Notes: a model not told the origin generated them from the sequence alone. Shown: positions 1-7,243, counted from the stretch's first letter. The stretch: DNA of 9,323 nucleotides from Anaerosporobacter sp031551385 (GCF_031551385.1 NZ_JAVBNS010000113.1:1-9323); one strand, 5' to 3'. Numbers and translations are program-made.

Positions 1-770
1 TCGCGGAATTCCTCTGGTTTAATTGTCTGCAATTTATTTGGTTGCATAGATAACATCTTTACTAGAATTTCAGCCGATTTCTCAACCGTATGCATCAAAC
101 CAAATGTTAAATCAAAATCCTCGCCTGCTGCAAACATTCCATGATGTGCCCAGATTGCAACATCATATTCTTTCATTAATTTACTTGTCGCAACTGCAAT
201 ATCTCTTCCTCCCGGAACCATCCATGGAACAACACCGATTCCACTAGGGAATACAACAGGACACTCTGTTGCCATTTCCCACAATTCCCTTGTAAATACT
301 TCATCCTTTAGTGGAAGTACAAATGTAAGTGCAATTACATTCGTTGTATGTGCATGGTAGATAACACGATATCTGCCGTCTGTTTCAAGCATCTTCACTT
401 CATGATTCATAAGGTGAGATGGCAATTCAGAAGTTGGTCTTCCTCCATTTACAAGTCCCCATACAATACGATAGTTTTCTCCACTTTCATCTAATTCAAT
501 CATGCAGATTGAATCTTCTGGTTTAATAATAACGTTACGAAAATATTTTCCACTTCCCGTCACAAGAAAGTATTCGCCTGCTAATTTCGGTACACTTGTT
601 CCAATTGGTTGCCATTCTCCTGCATTAAAATGCTCTTTTACTAATTCCACTTCTTCTGGTTTCACGCGGTAAGAAAGATTTCCACCATTTCTTTCATGCC
701 AACCTTGCTCCCAACCATCATTCGCCATACGAATAAATCCTTGTACAAATTCTGTGTCTAAAAACTTCAT
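1..770 (-). CDS. rhaD: Rhamnulose-1-phosphate aldolase, C-terminus cut by window edge
   Basis: Class II zinc aldolase that splits L-rhamnulose 1-phosphate into dihydroxyacetone phosphate and L-lactaldehyde, the last step of the rhamnose pathway, in the cytoplasm. I translated this frame by hand from ATG at 768-770; it stays open to base 1, giving 256 codons. The E. coli enzyme has about 274 residues, so roughly 18 C-terminal residues are missing. Visible motifs are the phosphate-binding NGGNLS (residues 28-33), PTSELP with the expected catalytic Glu at 115, HAH at 139-141 and WAHHG at 207-211. The two His of HAH and His210 match the E. coli zinc ligands 141, 143 and 212 with a constant offset of two. 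GGAGG at 780-784 lies 9 nt before the start. It follows rhaA by 50 nt on the same strand, as the third gene of a rhaBAD-order operon. The family call is secure; only the C-terminus is unseen. Confidence 0.96.
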   Translation of the reverse strand, partial: MKFLDTEFVQGFIRMANDGWEQGWHERNGGNLSYRVKPEEVELVKEHFNAGEWQPIGTSVPKLAGEYFLVTGSGKYFRNVIIKPEDSICMIELDESGENYRIVWGLVNGGRPTSELPSHLMNHEVKMLETDGRYRVIYHAHTTNVIALTFVLPLKDEVFTRELWEMATECPVVFPSGIGVVPWMVPGGRDIAVATSKLMKEYDVAIWAHHGMFAAGEDFDLTFGLMHTVEKSAEILVKMLSMQPNKLQTIKPEEFR

Positions 771-798
771 TTTATTCTTCCTCCGTTATTCTAATTTA

Positions 799-811
799 AT
801 TGTAACTATTC
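799..811 (-). repeat. 13-bp repeat in rhaA-rhaD spacer
   Basis: On the coding (minus) strand this reads GAATAGTTACAAT. The identical 13-mer occurs at 2098-2110 in the rhaB-rhaA spacer. Both copies lie between the end of one gene and the ribosome binding site of the next, 28 nt from the rhaD ATG here. The role is unknown. It contains TACAAT, a possible -10 hexamer, but no convincing -35 lies at the right distance. Confidence 0.6.
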
Positions 812-820
812 AATACGTTT

Positions 821-2077
821 CTAACGTTTTGCTAATACATTCTCTTCATATCGTTGTACTTCTTCAAACCAACTCTTATCACTTGCAACATTACATTGTC
901 TGCAATACTCTGCCCATATATCTCCGAATGGGTATAATCTTAGTTCTTCCTGCATCATCATAAGCTCTGTCAGACGATTCTCTTCTTGAAGTTTTTTAAG
1001 CATTTCATTCGGTGTACAAAGTGCATTTAAAAGAGCTTTCTGCCAACTACGGAATCCTACAACCCATGCTGATACACGATTGATACTTGCATCAAAATAA
1101 TCAAGTGCCATATGCACACGCTCTAACGCTTCACAACGAACAATTTCTTTTGCCATTTCTTTTGTCTCATCATCAAACAGTACAACATGATCACTATCCC
1201 AACGTACTGGTCTTGTAATATGAAGTGCAATTTCTGGATAGTAACATAATAATGCTGGAATTTTATCAGAAACAACTTCTGTTGGATGATAATGTCCATT
1301 GTCCATCAAAGGAAGACAACCATCATGTGTTGCTGCAAAACTCAATGTGAATTCTGCCGAACCTACTGTATAAGACTCAACACCAATTCCAAATACCTTT
1401 GATTCTACACAAGGTTTCACTAGGTTTTTATCAAATGACTCAGACAAAATCTGTTCAATCGAATCTTTATAACGCATTCTTGGTCCGATTCGGTCTGCTG
1501 GAATATCCTTGTAACCATCACCAGTCCATATATTCATAACACATGGTACTCCTGTTTCCTTTGCCAAATACTGCGAAATACGAATACACGCTTTTCCATG
1601 CTCAATCCAAAACTTTCTAGTCTCTTCATCTGGGCTTGATAACGTAAGCCCATCTTTCACTTTTTCATGTGAGAAGAATGTTGGATTAAAGTCAATTCCC
1701 ATTCCTCTTTCCTTTGCAAATGTAACCCATTTTGCAAAATGTTTCGGCTCTAACTTATCTCGGTCTGCATATTCACCATCTTCAAATATTGCATAGCAAG
1801 CATGTAAATTCAATTTTTTCTTCCCTGGCATTAAACGGATTGCCTCGTCCATATCCTGCATTAATTCTTCTGGCGTTCTTGCCTTTCCTATATAGTTACC
1901 AGTTGTTTGGATTCCTCCTGTTAATGGCCCTTCGTGGTCAAATCCTGTTACATCATCGCCTTGCCAGCAATGAAGGGATACTGGAATTTCTGCTAATTTT
2001 GCAATTGCTGCATCAGTATCTACGCCGATGCTTTTATATATTTCTTTCGCTGATTCATATCTTTCTTTATTTGTCAT
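821..2077 (-). CDS. rhaA: L-rhamnose isomerase
   Basis: Cytoplasmic metal-dependent aldose-ketose isomerase (EC 5.3.1.14) that turns L-rhamnose into L-rhamnulose, the first step of the pathway. The protein has 418 residues, essentially the length of E. coli RhaA (419), so it is complete. Family segments seen are SLHCWQGDDVTGF near residues 34-46, TGNYIGKARTPEEL near 59-72, MNIWTGDGYKDIPADR at 181-196, CVESKVFGIGVESY at 223-236, LMDNGHYHPTEVV at 257-269 and RPVRWDSDHVV at 289-299. D259, H262, H286, D294, D296 and D326 sit where the metal ligands of the E. coli structure lie, with a constant offset of 8; this assignment is from memory of the family. The ATG at 2075-2077 is preceded by AAGGAG (2085-2090) with a 7-nt gap. 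It lies between rhaB (130-nt spacer) and rhaD (50-nt spacer). Nothing looks broken. Confidence 0.98.
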   Translation of the reverse strand: MTNKERYESAKEIYKSIGVDTDAAIAKLAEIPVSLHCWQGDDVTGFDHEGPLTGGIQTTGNYIGKARTPEELMQDMDEAIRLMPGKKKLNLHACYAIFEDGEYADRDKLEPKHFAKWVTFAKERGMGIDFNPTFFSHEKVKDGLTLSSPDEETRKFWIEHGKACIRISQYLAKETGVPCVMNIWTGDGYKDIPADRIGPRMRYKDSIEQILSESFDKNLVKPCVESKVFGIGVESYTVGSAEFTLSFAATHDGCLPLMDNGHYHPTEVVSDKIPALLCYYPEIALHITRPVRWDSDHVVLFDDETKEMAKEIVRCEALERVHMALDYFDASINRVSAWVVGFRSWQKALLNALCTPNEMLKKLQEENRLTELMMMQEELRLYPFGDIWAEYCRQCNVASDKSWFEEVQRYEENVLAKR

Positions 2078-2097
2078 GTTTGTTCTCCTTTATTTTT

Positions 2098-2110
2098 ATT
2101 GTAACTATTC
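2098..2110 (-). repeat. 13-bp repeat in rhaB-rhaA spacer
   Basis: Second exact copy of GAATAGTTACAAT on the coding strand, 20 nt upstream of the rhaA ATG and just before its AAGGAG. Both copies continue into an A-rich stretch (AATAAAAAT here, AATTAAATT at the other). It could be a shared mRNA processing site, a protein site or weak internal promoters; the sequence does not decide. Confidence 0.6.
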
Positions 2111-2207
2111 CAAACTACGTACTTCAGGTTACGACTGTGCACCAAAAACACATATTGACCCGCCAACACACATTACTTGAGGAGATTTTAAAATTGATAT
2201 CCTCGTC

Positions 2208-3602
2208 CTAATATACTGAAATCGCAAATGACTCATATATACATTTTCTTGCCCCTTGCAAATCCGTAAGCTCTTCAAACGCAATCAACTGTGTCGTAAT
2301 ATTTCCAATCGCAGTTGCTTCTGTAGGCCCTGCATAGACCTTTTTCCGTGTGAATTTTGCAGTCAGACGATTCAGATATTCTGCATTCGCGCCACCACCA
2401 ACAATATGAATCCTGTCATAATTTACACCTGTAATATCTTCAATTTCCTTCATCGTATGTGCATAACATATTGCTAAACTGTTATAAACTACTGCTGCAA
2501 CTTCCGAGATATCTTTTGGTACTTGTTGTCCTGACTCTCTACAAGCATTTTGTACCTCTATTGTCATATTAAAAGGTGCTAGGAAACGCTTATCATTGCA
2601 ATCGACAATGGATGTAATCGTACTTTTTGATGCCCTATCACAAATCTCACCAAAGCTAAGATTTTCTGCAATTTCTCTCTTTACAGACTGAATCATCCAA
2701 AGTCCCATAATGTTTTTCAAATAGCGATAACGGTAATTGTATCCACCTTCATTTGTAAAATTATGTTCTCTACTCACTGGTGAACAATTCGCTTCTAACA
2801 ACTCCGTTCCCATCAAAGACCATGTCCCTGAACTGATATACAAGTTATGTTCCTGATTACTAGGTACTGCTACAACTGCAGATGCTGTGTCGTGTGTTGC
2901 TGGAAGAATCACTTTGCAATCATATCCTATCTCTTGTTGTATCTGCTCAGACAGATTCGAAAGCTCTGTACCTGCCATCTGAATATCCTGAAAAATCTCT
3001 TCTGGATAGCCGAGTTTTTTAATCAAATCCCAATTCCATGTTTTCGTCTCTGGACTAACAAGCTGTGTTGTTGTTGCATTCGTATATTCAGTGACTGCCT
3101 TACCAGTAAGCAGATAGTGAAAATAATCTGGTATCATAAGCAGTTTCTTTGCTTTTATAAGTTGTTCTGGATGTTTCTTTTTAAGTGCCATCAATTGATA
3201 GATTGTATTGAATATCTGCTTTTGAATGCCACTCACTTCATAAAGTCCTTCTTCTGAAATGATTTGATATACTTCTTCATCCATTCCCTCTGTTCGTGTA
3301 TCTCGATAAGCAACTGCATTTCCCATACGTCTATCTAATTCATCAAGAAGTACAAAATCCACCGCCCAAGTATCAATTCCAACACTTACAGGAATTTTGT
3401 TCATCTCCTTACATTTCTTCATTCCTAATTTTATCTCTTCAAACAAGGTATCAATGTCCCAAACAAGCTCTCCATCCTGCTCTATCATACCGTTTGGGAA
3501 ACGATAGATTTCTTCTAAAACCATTTTGCCACATTCCATATGTGCTAGTATATGACGTCCGCTCGATGCACCTATATCAATTGCCAGATAATAGCGATTC
3601 AT
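2208..3602 (-). CDS. rhaB: Rhamnulokinase (FGGY family)
   Basis: ATP-dependent kinase that phosphorylates L-rhamnulose at C1 to rhamnulose 1-phosphate, the substrate of RhaD. The protein has 464 residues, within the family range (E. coli RhaB about 489). The N-terminal actin-fold domain starts with AIDIGASSGRH (residues 7-17), the nucleotide-phosphate loop, and contains GIDTWAVDF (75-83) and YRDTRT (99-104). GIQKQIFNT (125-133) and PDYFHYLLTG (158-167) are typical of rhamnulokinases. THDTASA (236-242) carries the expected catalytic base D238, and SSGTWSL (257-263) and VGGGANAEYLNRL (401-413) form the C-terminal nucleotide site. The ATG at 3600-3602 has AGGAGG at 3610-3615 with a 7-nt spacer. 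It is the first gene of the rhaB-rhaA-rhaD run. Its leader is unusual: a 488-bp palindromic element begins about 20 nt upstream of the ribosome binding site. Confidence 0.98.
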   Translation of the reverse strand: MNRYYLAIDIGASSGRHILAHMECGKMVLEEIYRFPNGMIEQDGELVWDIDTLFEEIKLGMKKCKEMNKIPVSVGIDTWAVDFVLLDELDRRMGNAVAYRDTRTEGMDEEVYQIISEEGLYEVSGIQKQIFNTIYQLMALKKKHPEQLIKAKKLLMIPDYFHYLLTGKAVTEYTNATTTQLVSPETKTWNWDLIKKLGYPEEIFQDIQMAGTELSNLSEQIQQEIGYDCKVILPATHDTASAVVAVPSNQEHNLYISSGTWSLMGTELLEANCSPVSREHNFTNEGGYNYRYRYLKNIMGLWMIQSVKREIAENLSFGEICDRASKSTITSIVDCNDKRFLAPFNMTIEVQNACRESGQQVPKDISEVAAVVYNSLAICYAHTMKEIEDITGVNYDRIHIVGGGANAEYLNRLTAKFTRKKVYAGPTEATAIGNITTQLIAFEELTDLQGARKCIYESFAISVY

Positions 3603-3623
3603 TGTTGCCCCTCCTTTTCTTAC

Positions 3624-3634
3624 GATGTATTTAT
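3624..3634 (+). repeat. Left copy of 11-bp target-site duplication
   Basis: GATGTATTTAT directly abuts the first base of the inverted repeat. It differs at one position from GATGTATCTAT at 4123-4133, which directly abuts the last base. Exact abutment on both sides is what argues for a duplication created by insertion. Confidence 0.75.
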
Positions 3635-3839
3635 TAGGATTCGGGTGTCAAAAGGTTAAGAATAACCTTCCCAATGAATACTAGGTAATATTTATTCATT
3701 CATCAAGTTACCTGTACTTGTGTACCAATATAATAGACATGCAAAACTTCAATACTTATCTTGCTTCTTCGCTGCTGTCCTAAAATTAAGAAACGGTAGC
3801 GAAACACCTATAGTACTTCTTAGTGTGTATATTCACAGT
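3635..3839 (+). repeat. Left arm of the palindromic element
   Basis: About 205 bp that pair with 3923-4122 in inverted orientation. The arms are interrupted by short unmatched stretches, for example 3658-3673 and 3783-3810, so they have diverged or naturally hold internal loops. The outer tip carries TTTTGACACC on the minus strand, facing rhaB. Confidence 0.8.
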
Positions 3840-3922
3840 CTAGGAAGGCGAGGCATGGACGCCGAGCCAGCCTGAGCTGAGGCAGGATGCCGAATCGAAG
3901 GCGTTTCCGTAAATTTTCAATA
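3840..3922. other. GC-rich foldable apex of the palindrome
   Basis: The central loop is markedly richer in G and C than its surroundings and contains nested complementary pairs: GGAA 3843-3846 with TTCC 3905-3908, GGCAT 3852-3856 with ATGCC 3887-3891, and GCCT 3870-3873 with AGGC 3880-3883. In single-stranded DNA or RNA it would cap the long stem with a further hairpin. No coding potential was seen on either strand. Confidence 0.55.
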
Positions 3923-4122
3923 ACTGTCCATACACACTTAGAAGTACTTAGGTGTGTAGCGTGTTTCGTATTATAGGACAGCAGCGAAGAAGCTATTAAG
4001 ACATATCAAAGTTTTGCATTGAAAATGTATCCTACACAAGTACACTAATTACCTACAAATGAATAAATATTTCCTAGTATTCATCCGAAAGAGAAAACAA
4101 ACCTTTTGACACCTGAATCCTA
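3923..4122 (-). repeat. Right arm of the palindromic element
   Basis: About 200 bp forming the inverted partner of 3635-3839. The best block is a perfect 20-bp match (3974-3993 with 3763-3782). The outer tip carries TTTTGACACC on the plus strand, facing outward towards the regulator gene. Confidence 0.8.
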
Positions 4123-4133
4123 GATGTATCTAT
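4123..4133 (+). repeat. Right copy of 11-bp target-site duplication
   Basis: GATGTATCTAT directly follows the right end of the element and matches the left flank at 10 of 11 bases. The single difference suggests the insertion is not brand new. Confidence 0.75.
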
Positions 4134-4139
4134 GACATT

Positions 4140-4145
4140 ATTGTA
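4140..4145 (-). promoter_or_regulatory. Candidate -10 box of the rha operon promoter
   Basis: TACAAT on the minus strand lies between the regulator's terminator and the right end of the element. No good -35 hexamer lies 16-18 nt upstream, where the terminator T-run sits; this would fit an activator-dependent promoter, as is usual for AraC-controlled sugar operons. Without the element and one repeat copy, the box would be 38 nt from the rhaB ATG, a normal leader length. With the element in place the transcript would carry it in a long 5' leader. The assignment is inferential. Confidence 0.35.
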
Positions 4146-4161
4146 GCCATTTTCTGAGCAC

Positions 4162-4195
4162 AAAAAAAGAACACCTTTTGTTTAAAAAAGTGTCC
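4162..4195 (-). terminator. Rho-independent terminator after the AraC-type gene
   Basis: On the minus strand, GGACAC followed by a T-run pairs with AAAAGGTGTTC, closing over a short AAAC-type loop, and is followed by seven T. The stem includes one G-T pair. It starts immediately after the TAA stop of the regulator (4196-4198). It should end the fbp-regulator transcript and so separate it from rhaBAD. Confidence 0.85.
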
Positions 4196-5167
4196 TTATT
4201 TGCCATTCACTCTATATATTCTTGGTGTCACACCAAACCGCTTTTGAAATATTTTATGAAAATAACTGATATTCTCATAGCCTACTGCCATACCCACATC
4301 CATTACAGACATCGATGTTGTATTCAGTAGATATGCCGCTTGGTTTAAACGTTTTGTCTGTACTAATTCCGTATAGGTCTTACCTGTTCGTTTCTTTACC
4401 TCTTTTGACAACCAGTAGATATCATAATGAAGACTGTCTGCTAATTCTGTTAATTCACCTTCTCGGTAATGTTCCTCAATGTAACTCAAAACTGTAATAA
4501 CTAACTTCTGTTGTCCACTGCTATCATCGGTTTCCATCTTATCCATATGGTTCATAAGTTGTAGGAATAATAATCCCATCGTAATCTGATTAATGCTGCG
4601 CTTATTTGGTTGCTCATTAACAATTGTCCAAATTAGATTTTCAACAAGGTTCTGAATCGTCAGGATATCTGCCACTTTAAAATGCAGATATCCTGATGAT
4701 TCATTCTCTCCACGCAGACAATCCACAATAAAATCCCTGAGCAGATTTTCCTCTTCCTCCATCATCTTTAACCCATAATCAAAGAATTCCGGAAGAATAA
4801 TTAAATTAACCGCGATATCATTCTCTCTTGCTGGATAAATCTCCTGTGTTGCCTTTTGATTCAAAAATAAGAGTTCCCCTTGCTGAAGTACAACATGCTC
4901 TCCATTTACTACATGATGCGTACTTCCAGAACACATATAAATCACTTCAATATAATTATGCGTATGCTCTGGAAAATGTACAAATCGTGTATGAGTACGC
5001 ACCTGAATCAATTTTCCTGCCTCTAATAGTTTCTTTGCATCCACAATATTATTCTCAGATGACATATACAATGTTTTCTCAATCTCAGCTTCTCCAGATA
5101 ATATACGACTTTCCTCTGGTGTGATTTTTTTTAATTCATCTAAAAGAGTTTCTGTCAAGTTTTTCAC
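4196..5167 (-). CDS. AraC-family transcriptional regulator
   Basis: Cytoplasmic DNA-binding protein of 323 residues with the usual two-domain plan. The N-terminal part holds a cupin-like sensor: RFVHFPEHTHNYIEVIYM at 61-78 begins the His-rich strand pair, followed by VNGEHVVLQQGELLFLN (87-103). The C-terminal part, from about 222 to 320, is the double helix-turn-helix: helix pair one near 238-260 (ELTELADSLHYDIYWLSKEV) and pair two near 286-310, ending in the family signature GYENISYFHKIFQKRFGVTP. About 55 residues precede the cupin. The start is GTG at 5165-5167, overlapping the fbp TGA as GTGA. Its own ribosome site (AAGGA, 3 nt away) is too close to be ideal, so translation may depend on ribosomes finishing fbp; a slightly later start such as TTG at codon 4 is possible. 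It lies upstream of rhaB on the same strand, so a rhamnose-responsive role is plausible but unproven. Confidence 0.93.
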   Translation of the reverse strand: MKNLTETLLDELKKITPEESRILSGEAEIEKTLYMSSENNIVDAKKLLEAGKLIQVRTHTRFVHFPEHTHNYIEVIYMCSGSTHHVVNGEHVVLQQGELLFLNQKATQEIYPARENDIAVNLIILPEFFDYGLKMMEEEENLLRDFIVDCLRGENESSGYLHFKVADILTIQNLVENLIWTIVNEQPNKRSINQITMGLLFLQLMNHMDKMETDDSSGQQKLVITVLSYIEEHYREGELTELADSLHYDIYWLSKEVKKRTGKTYTELVQTKRLNQAAYLLNTTSMSVMDVGMAVGYENISYFHKIFQKRFGVTPRIYRVNGK

Positions 5168-7119
5168 CGTTCCTTCTCAGCAACTACACCTAGGCGGTAT
5201 GCTTCTATTAACGTTTTCAAATCTGAAATCTTTTCTTGTATCCGTTTTCCATTGTCAGTATCACCTACTAGAACACGCCTTTTACTTGATTCAACTAGCT
5301 CTCTTGTTGATACAATGTCCATCTCTTTCCTAACTGCTATCTCAAAAGATACAAACGGCTCATGTGCTGTCAATATTAATCCATAGGAATTATAGATCAA
5401 AGTATAACCAGCAATACCAGTCTGACTCTGATAACTCTTTGCAAATCCTCCGTCAATAACAAGTACTTTGCCATCACATTTTACTGGTTTCTCTCCTGCC
5501 TTTTGATGAACAGGAACATGACCATTAATAATATGGTTTCTCTCTCCTTTTAAACCGAATTCCTTCATGATTTTCTCAGCAATCTGCGGCTTATTAATCA
5601 ATTTAAAATATGAATTCTTAGGCTCTTTCTTTATCTCTTCTTCACTTAAAAAATACCGTTCAAACGTTGCCATCTTGTTTCTTCCATACAGAGGTGAATC
5701 TGGTGCATTCCATAGATACCAAAGAATATCACTTCCTCTTTGTTGCTCTGTTTGCTCTAAGGAAAAGAATGCTTTTCTTACATACGATTCTAACTCATCA
5801 AACAAGGCTTTTCCACTAAGATATTTACCAAATACATTTACCTCTTTAAAACTGCCATCTTCATTCAAAGGTACACAACCATGGTACAATAGGTTTCCAT
5901 TAAATACTTTATACAGACTTCCTTTCTTCAATAGCAACTGCATATGACGTTGTAACTTCTCGCAATGTCGAAAAGAATATTCCAGTCTTTTCATAACTTC
6001 CTCTTCTTGAGGAGTTAATTTATATGGGTCGTTTGGATCAATCGTTGGGAAATTCATATCATTCATTGCATACTCGTTACCATCAATGCGAATAATCCCT
6101 TTCTCGTAATCAATGCACGAGAGCAAGCATCTATTTGTCATACCAAATTCTGCTCTGTCTTGAATCAACTGTCCCTCTAATTTAAACTGAATAACTGTTA
6201 TAGCTTTATGCATCTTCATTTCTATCTGTGTCTCACGTATACTTGCATTTGGTTTGTCTTTTATCTTAAAACAGGTACAAGGATCTTTATCATAAACTTC
6301 CATACTAAATGTTGCAAATGGAAGCAGATTAATTCCGTATCCATCTTCTAGTATATCAAAATTTGCATAACGTAAACAATTTCTTAAAACTGTTGCAATA
6401 CATGCCATCTGACCAACTGCTGCACCCATCCACAAAACGTCATGATTTCCCCATTGAATATCCAAAGAATGATATCTACACAACTTATCCATAATACGAT
6501 GTGGAGCTGGCCCACGGTCAAAGATATCTCCTATTACATGCAAATGGTCAATAACAAGTCGTTGAATTAACTCTGCCATAGCTACGATAAATGTCTCCGC
6601 TGACCCAATCTCCAGAATTGTATTTACTATCGCTTCGTAATAGGCTTCCTTGTTTGATATCTCTGGTTTTTCTGTAATCAATTCCTCAATAACATATGCA
6701 TAATCTGCTGGTAATGCCTTACGAACTTTCGACCTCGTATACTTTGACGATACCTTCTTACAAATCTCAATCAAGCGATATAATGTAATTCGGTACCAAT
6801 TCATCATATCCGCTTCCTCATTTTTTACAAGTTCAATCTTTTCTTTTGGATAATATATCAAAGTTGCTAATGCCGATTTCTCACTTGTTCCTAACGTATG
6901 CCCAAACACTTCATCTATCTTCATGCGTATTGCTCCTGAACCATTTCGAAGCACATGGGAAAAAGATTCATACTCCCCATGAATATCCGATAAGAAATGT
7001 TCCGTTCCCTTTGGTAGATTCAATATCGATTGAAGATTAATGATTTCCGTTGATGCCTTCCCTATTGTTGGATATATTTCAGATAATTGCTCAAGATAGC
7101 GTAATTTTGTTCGATCCAC
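5164..7119 (-). CDS. fbp: Fructose-1,6-bisphosphatase, class III
   Basis: Gluconeogenic phosphatase (EC 3.1.3.11) that hydrolyses fructose 1,6-bisphosphate to fructose 6-phosphate. It belongs to the Firmicutes-type class III, built on a metallophosphoesterase fold and unrelated to class I enzymes. The protein has 651 residues, close to B. subtilis Fbp (about 670). Family signatures are NLPKGTEHFLSDIHGEY (34-50, with D45 and H47), GDIFDRG (197-203), WGNHD (223-227), YHGCVP (412-417), INGHVPV (531-537) and VIDGGFAKSYQ (554-564), together supplying the expected two-metal ligands. The start is GTG at 7117-7119 with GGAGG at 7128-7132, 8 nt away. The nearby ATG ending at 7127 is out of frame. The stop overlaps the AraC-type gene by 4 nt. 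A connection with rhamnose use, which yields triose phosphate, is my inference. Confidence 0.97.
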   Translation of the reverse strand: MDRTKLRYLEQLSEIYPTIGKASTEIINLQSILNLPKGTEHFLSDIHGEYESFSHVLRNGSGAIRMKIDEVFGHTLGTSEKSALATLIYYPKEKIELVKNEEADMMNWYRITLYRLIEICKKVSSKYTRSKVRKALPADYAYVIEELITEKPEISNKEAYYEAIVNTILEIGSAETFIVAMAELIQRLVIDHLHVIGDIFDRGPAPHRIMDKLCRYHSLDIQWGNHDVLWMGAAVGQMACIATVLRNCLRYANFDILEDGYGINLLPFATFSMEVYDKDPCTCFKIKDKPNASIRETQIEMKMHKAITVIQFKLEGQLIQDRAEFGMTNRCLLSCIDYEKGIIRIDGNEYAMNDMNFPTIDPNDPYKLTPQEEEVMKRLEYSFRHCEKLQRHMQLLLKKGSLYKVFNGNLLYHGCVPLNEDGSFKEVNVFGKYLSGKALFDELESYVRKAFFSLEQTEQQRGSDILWYLWNAPDSPLYGRNKMATFERYFLSEEEIKKEPKNSYFKLINKPQIAEKIMKEFGLKGERNHIINGHVPVHQKAGEKPVKCDGKVLVIDGGFAKSYQSQTGIAGYTLIYNSYGLILTAHEPFVSFEIAVRKEMDIVSTRELVESSKRRVLVGDTDNGKRIQEKISDLKTLIEAYRLGVVAEKER

Positions 7120-7163
7120 AGTAACATCCTCCCCCTATAACCTTGTATACAGTATGTAATGTA

Positions 7164-7172
7164 CTTATAGCA
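7164..7172 (-). promoter_or_regulatory. Candidate extended -10 of the fbp promoter
   Basis: TGCTATAAG on the minus strand fits an extended -10 (TGn followed by a 5/6 match to TATAAT). It lies about 45 nt upstream of the fbp GTG. I found no good -35 hexamer at 16-18 nt, which extended -10 promoters can tolerate. Confidence 0.45.
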
Positions 7173-7213
7173 TAACACAATTTTCCGATTCCATCCACCC
7201 TATTATGTTACAT

Positions 7214-7243
7214 TTGTCATATCCTAATTATTACTTTTATAAT
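7214..7243 (+). promoter_or_regulatory. Candidate distal promoter for the permease gene
   Basis: TTGTCA (7214-7219, 5/6 to consensus) and TATAAT (7238-7243, 6/6) are separated by 18 nt. It would give a leader of about 125 nt to the ATG at 7377 and lies in the shared divergent region with fbp. Confidence 0.5.

Larger units (their letters stand above)
3635..4122. mobile_element. 488-bp MITE-like palindromic element in the rhaB leader
   Basis: The stretch is one large imperfect inverted repeat. The outermost 23 bases (3635-3657) match the reverse complement of 4100-4122 at 22 of 23 positions. Further in, these blocks pair: 3674-3685 with 4073-4084 (12/12), 3687-3700 with 4058-4071 (14/14), 3714-3724 with 4033-4043 (11/11), 3741-3748 with 4010-4017 (8/8), 3763-3782 with 3974-3993 (20/20) and 3812-3830 with 3930-3948 (18/19). 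The element is flanked exactly by GATGTATTTAT (3624-3634) and GATGTATCTAT (4123-4133), as expected of a target-site duplication. The centre (about 3840-3910) is GC-rich in AT-rich surroundings. I see no substantial ORF or transposase inside, so if mobile it would need enzymes supplied in trans. I do not recognise the family. A structured-RNA element that moves is an alternative reading. Confidence 0.8.

Noticed and set aside
1732..2211. 159-residue plus-strand reading frame
   Set aside because: Lies opposite rhaA, whose whole-length family match is clear. The predicted peptide is a low-complexity Leu/Ile/Phe-rich shadow with no ribosome site of note.
3296..3637. 113-residue plus-strand reading frame reaching the element's left edge
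   Set aside because: Antisense to rhaB across its N-terminal domain; no recognisable motif.
3729..3734. TATAAT on the plus strand inside the element
   Set aside because: No -35 at a suitable distance and it would read away from rhaB; expected by chance in AT-rich sequence.
3603..4195. Riboswitch, attenuator or CRISPR explanation for the long rhaB spacer
   Set aside because: No riboswitch family was recognised, there is no terminator hairpin with T-run next to rhaB, and there are no spaced direct repeats. Exact flanking duplications favour an inserted element.
7125..7127. Alternative ATG start for fbp
   Set aside because: It is 8 nt from the GTG, hence out of frame, and its reading frame reaches a stop after about 20 codons.
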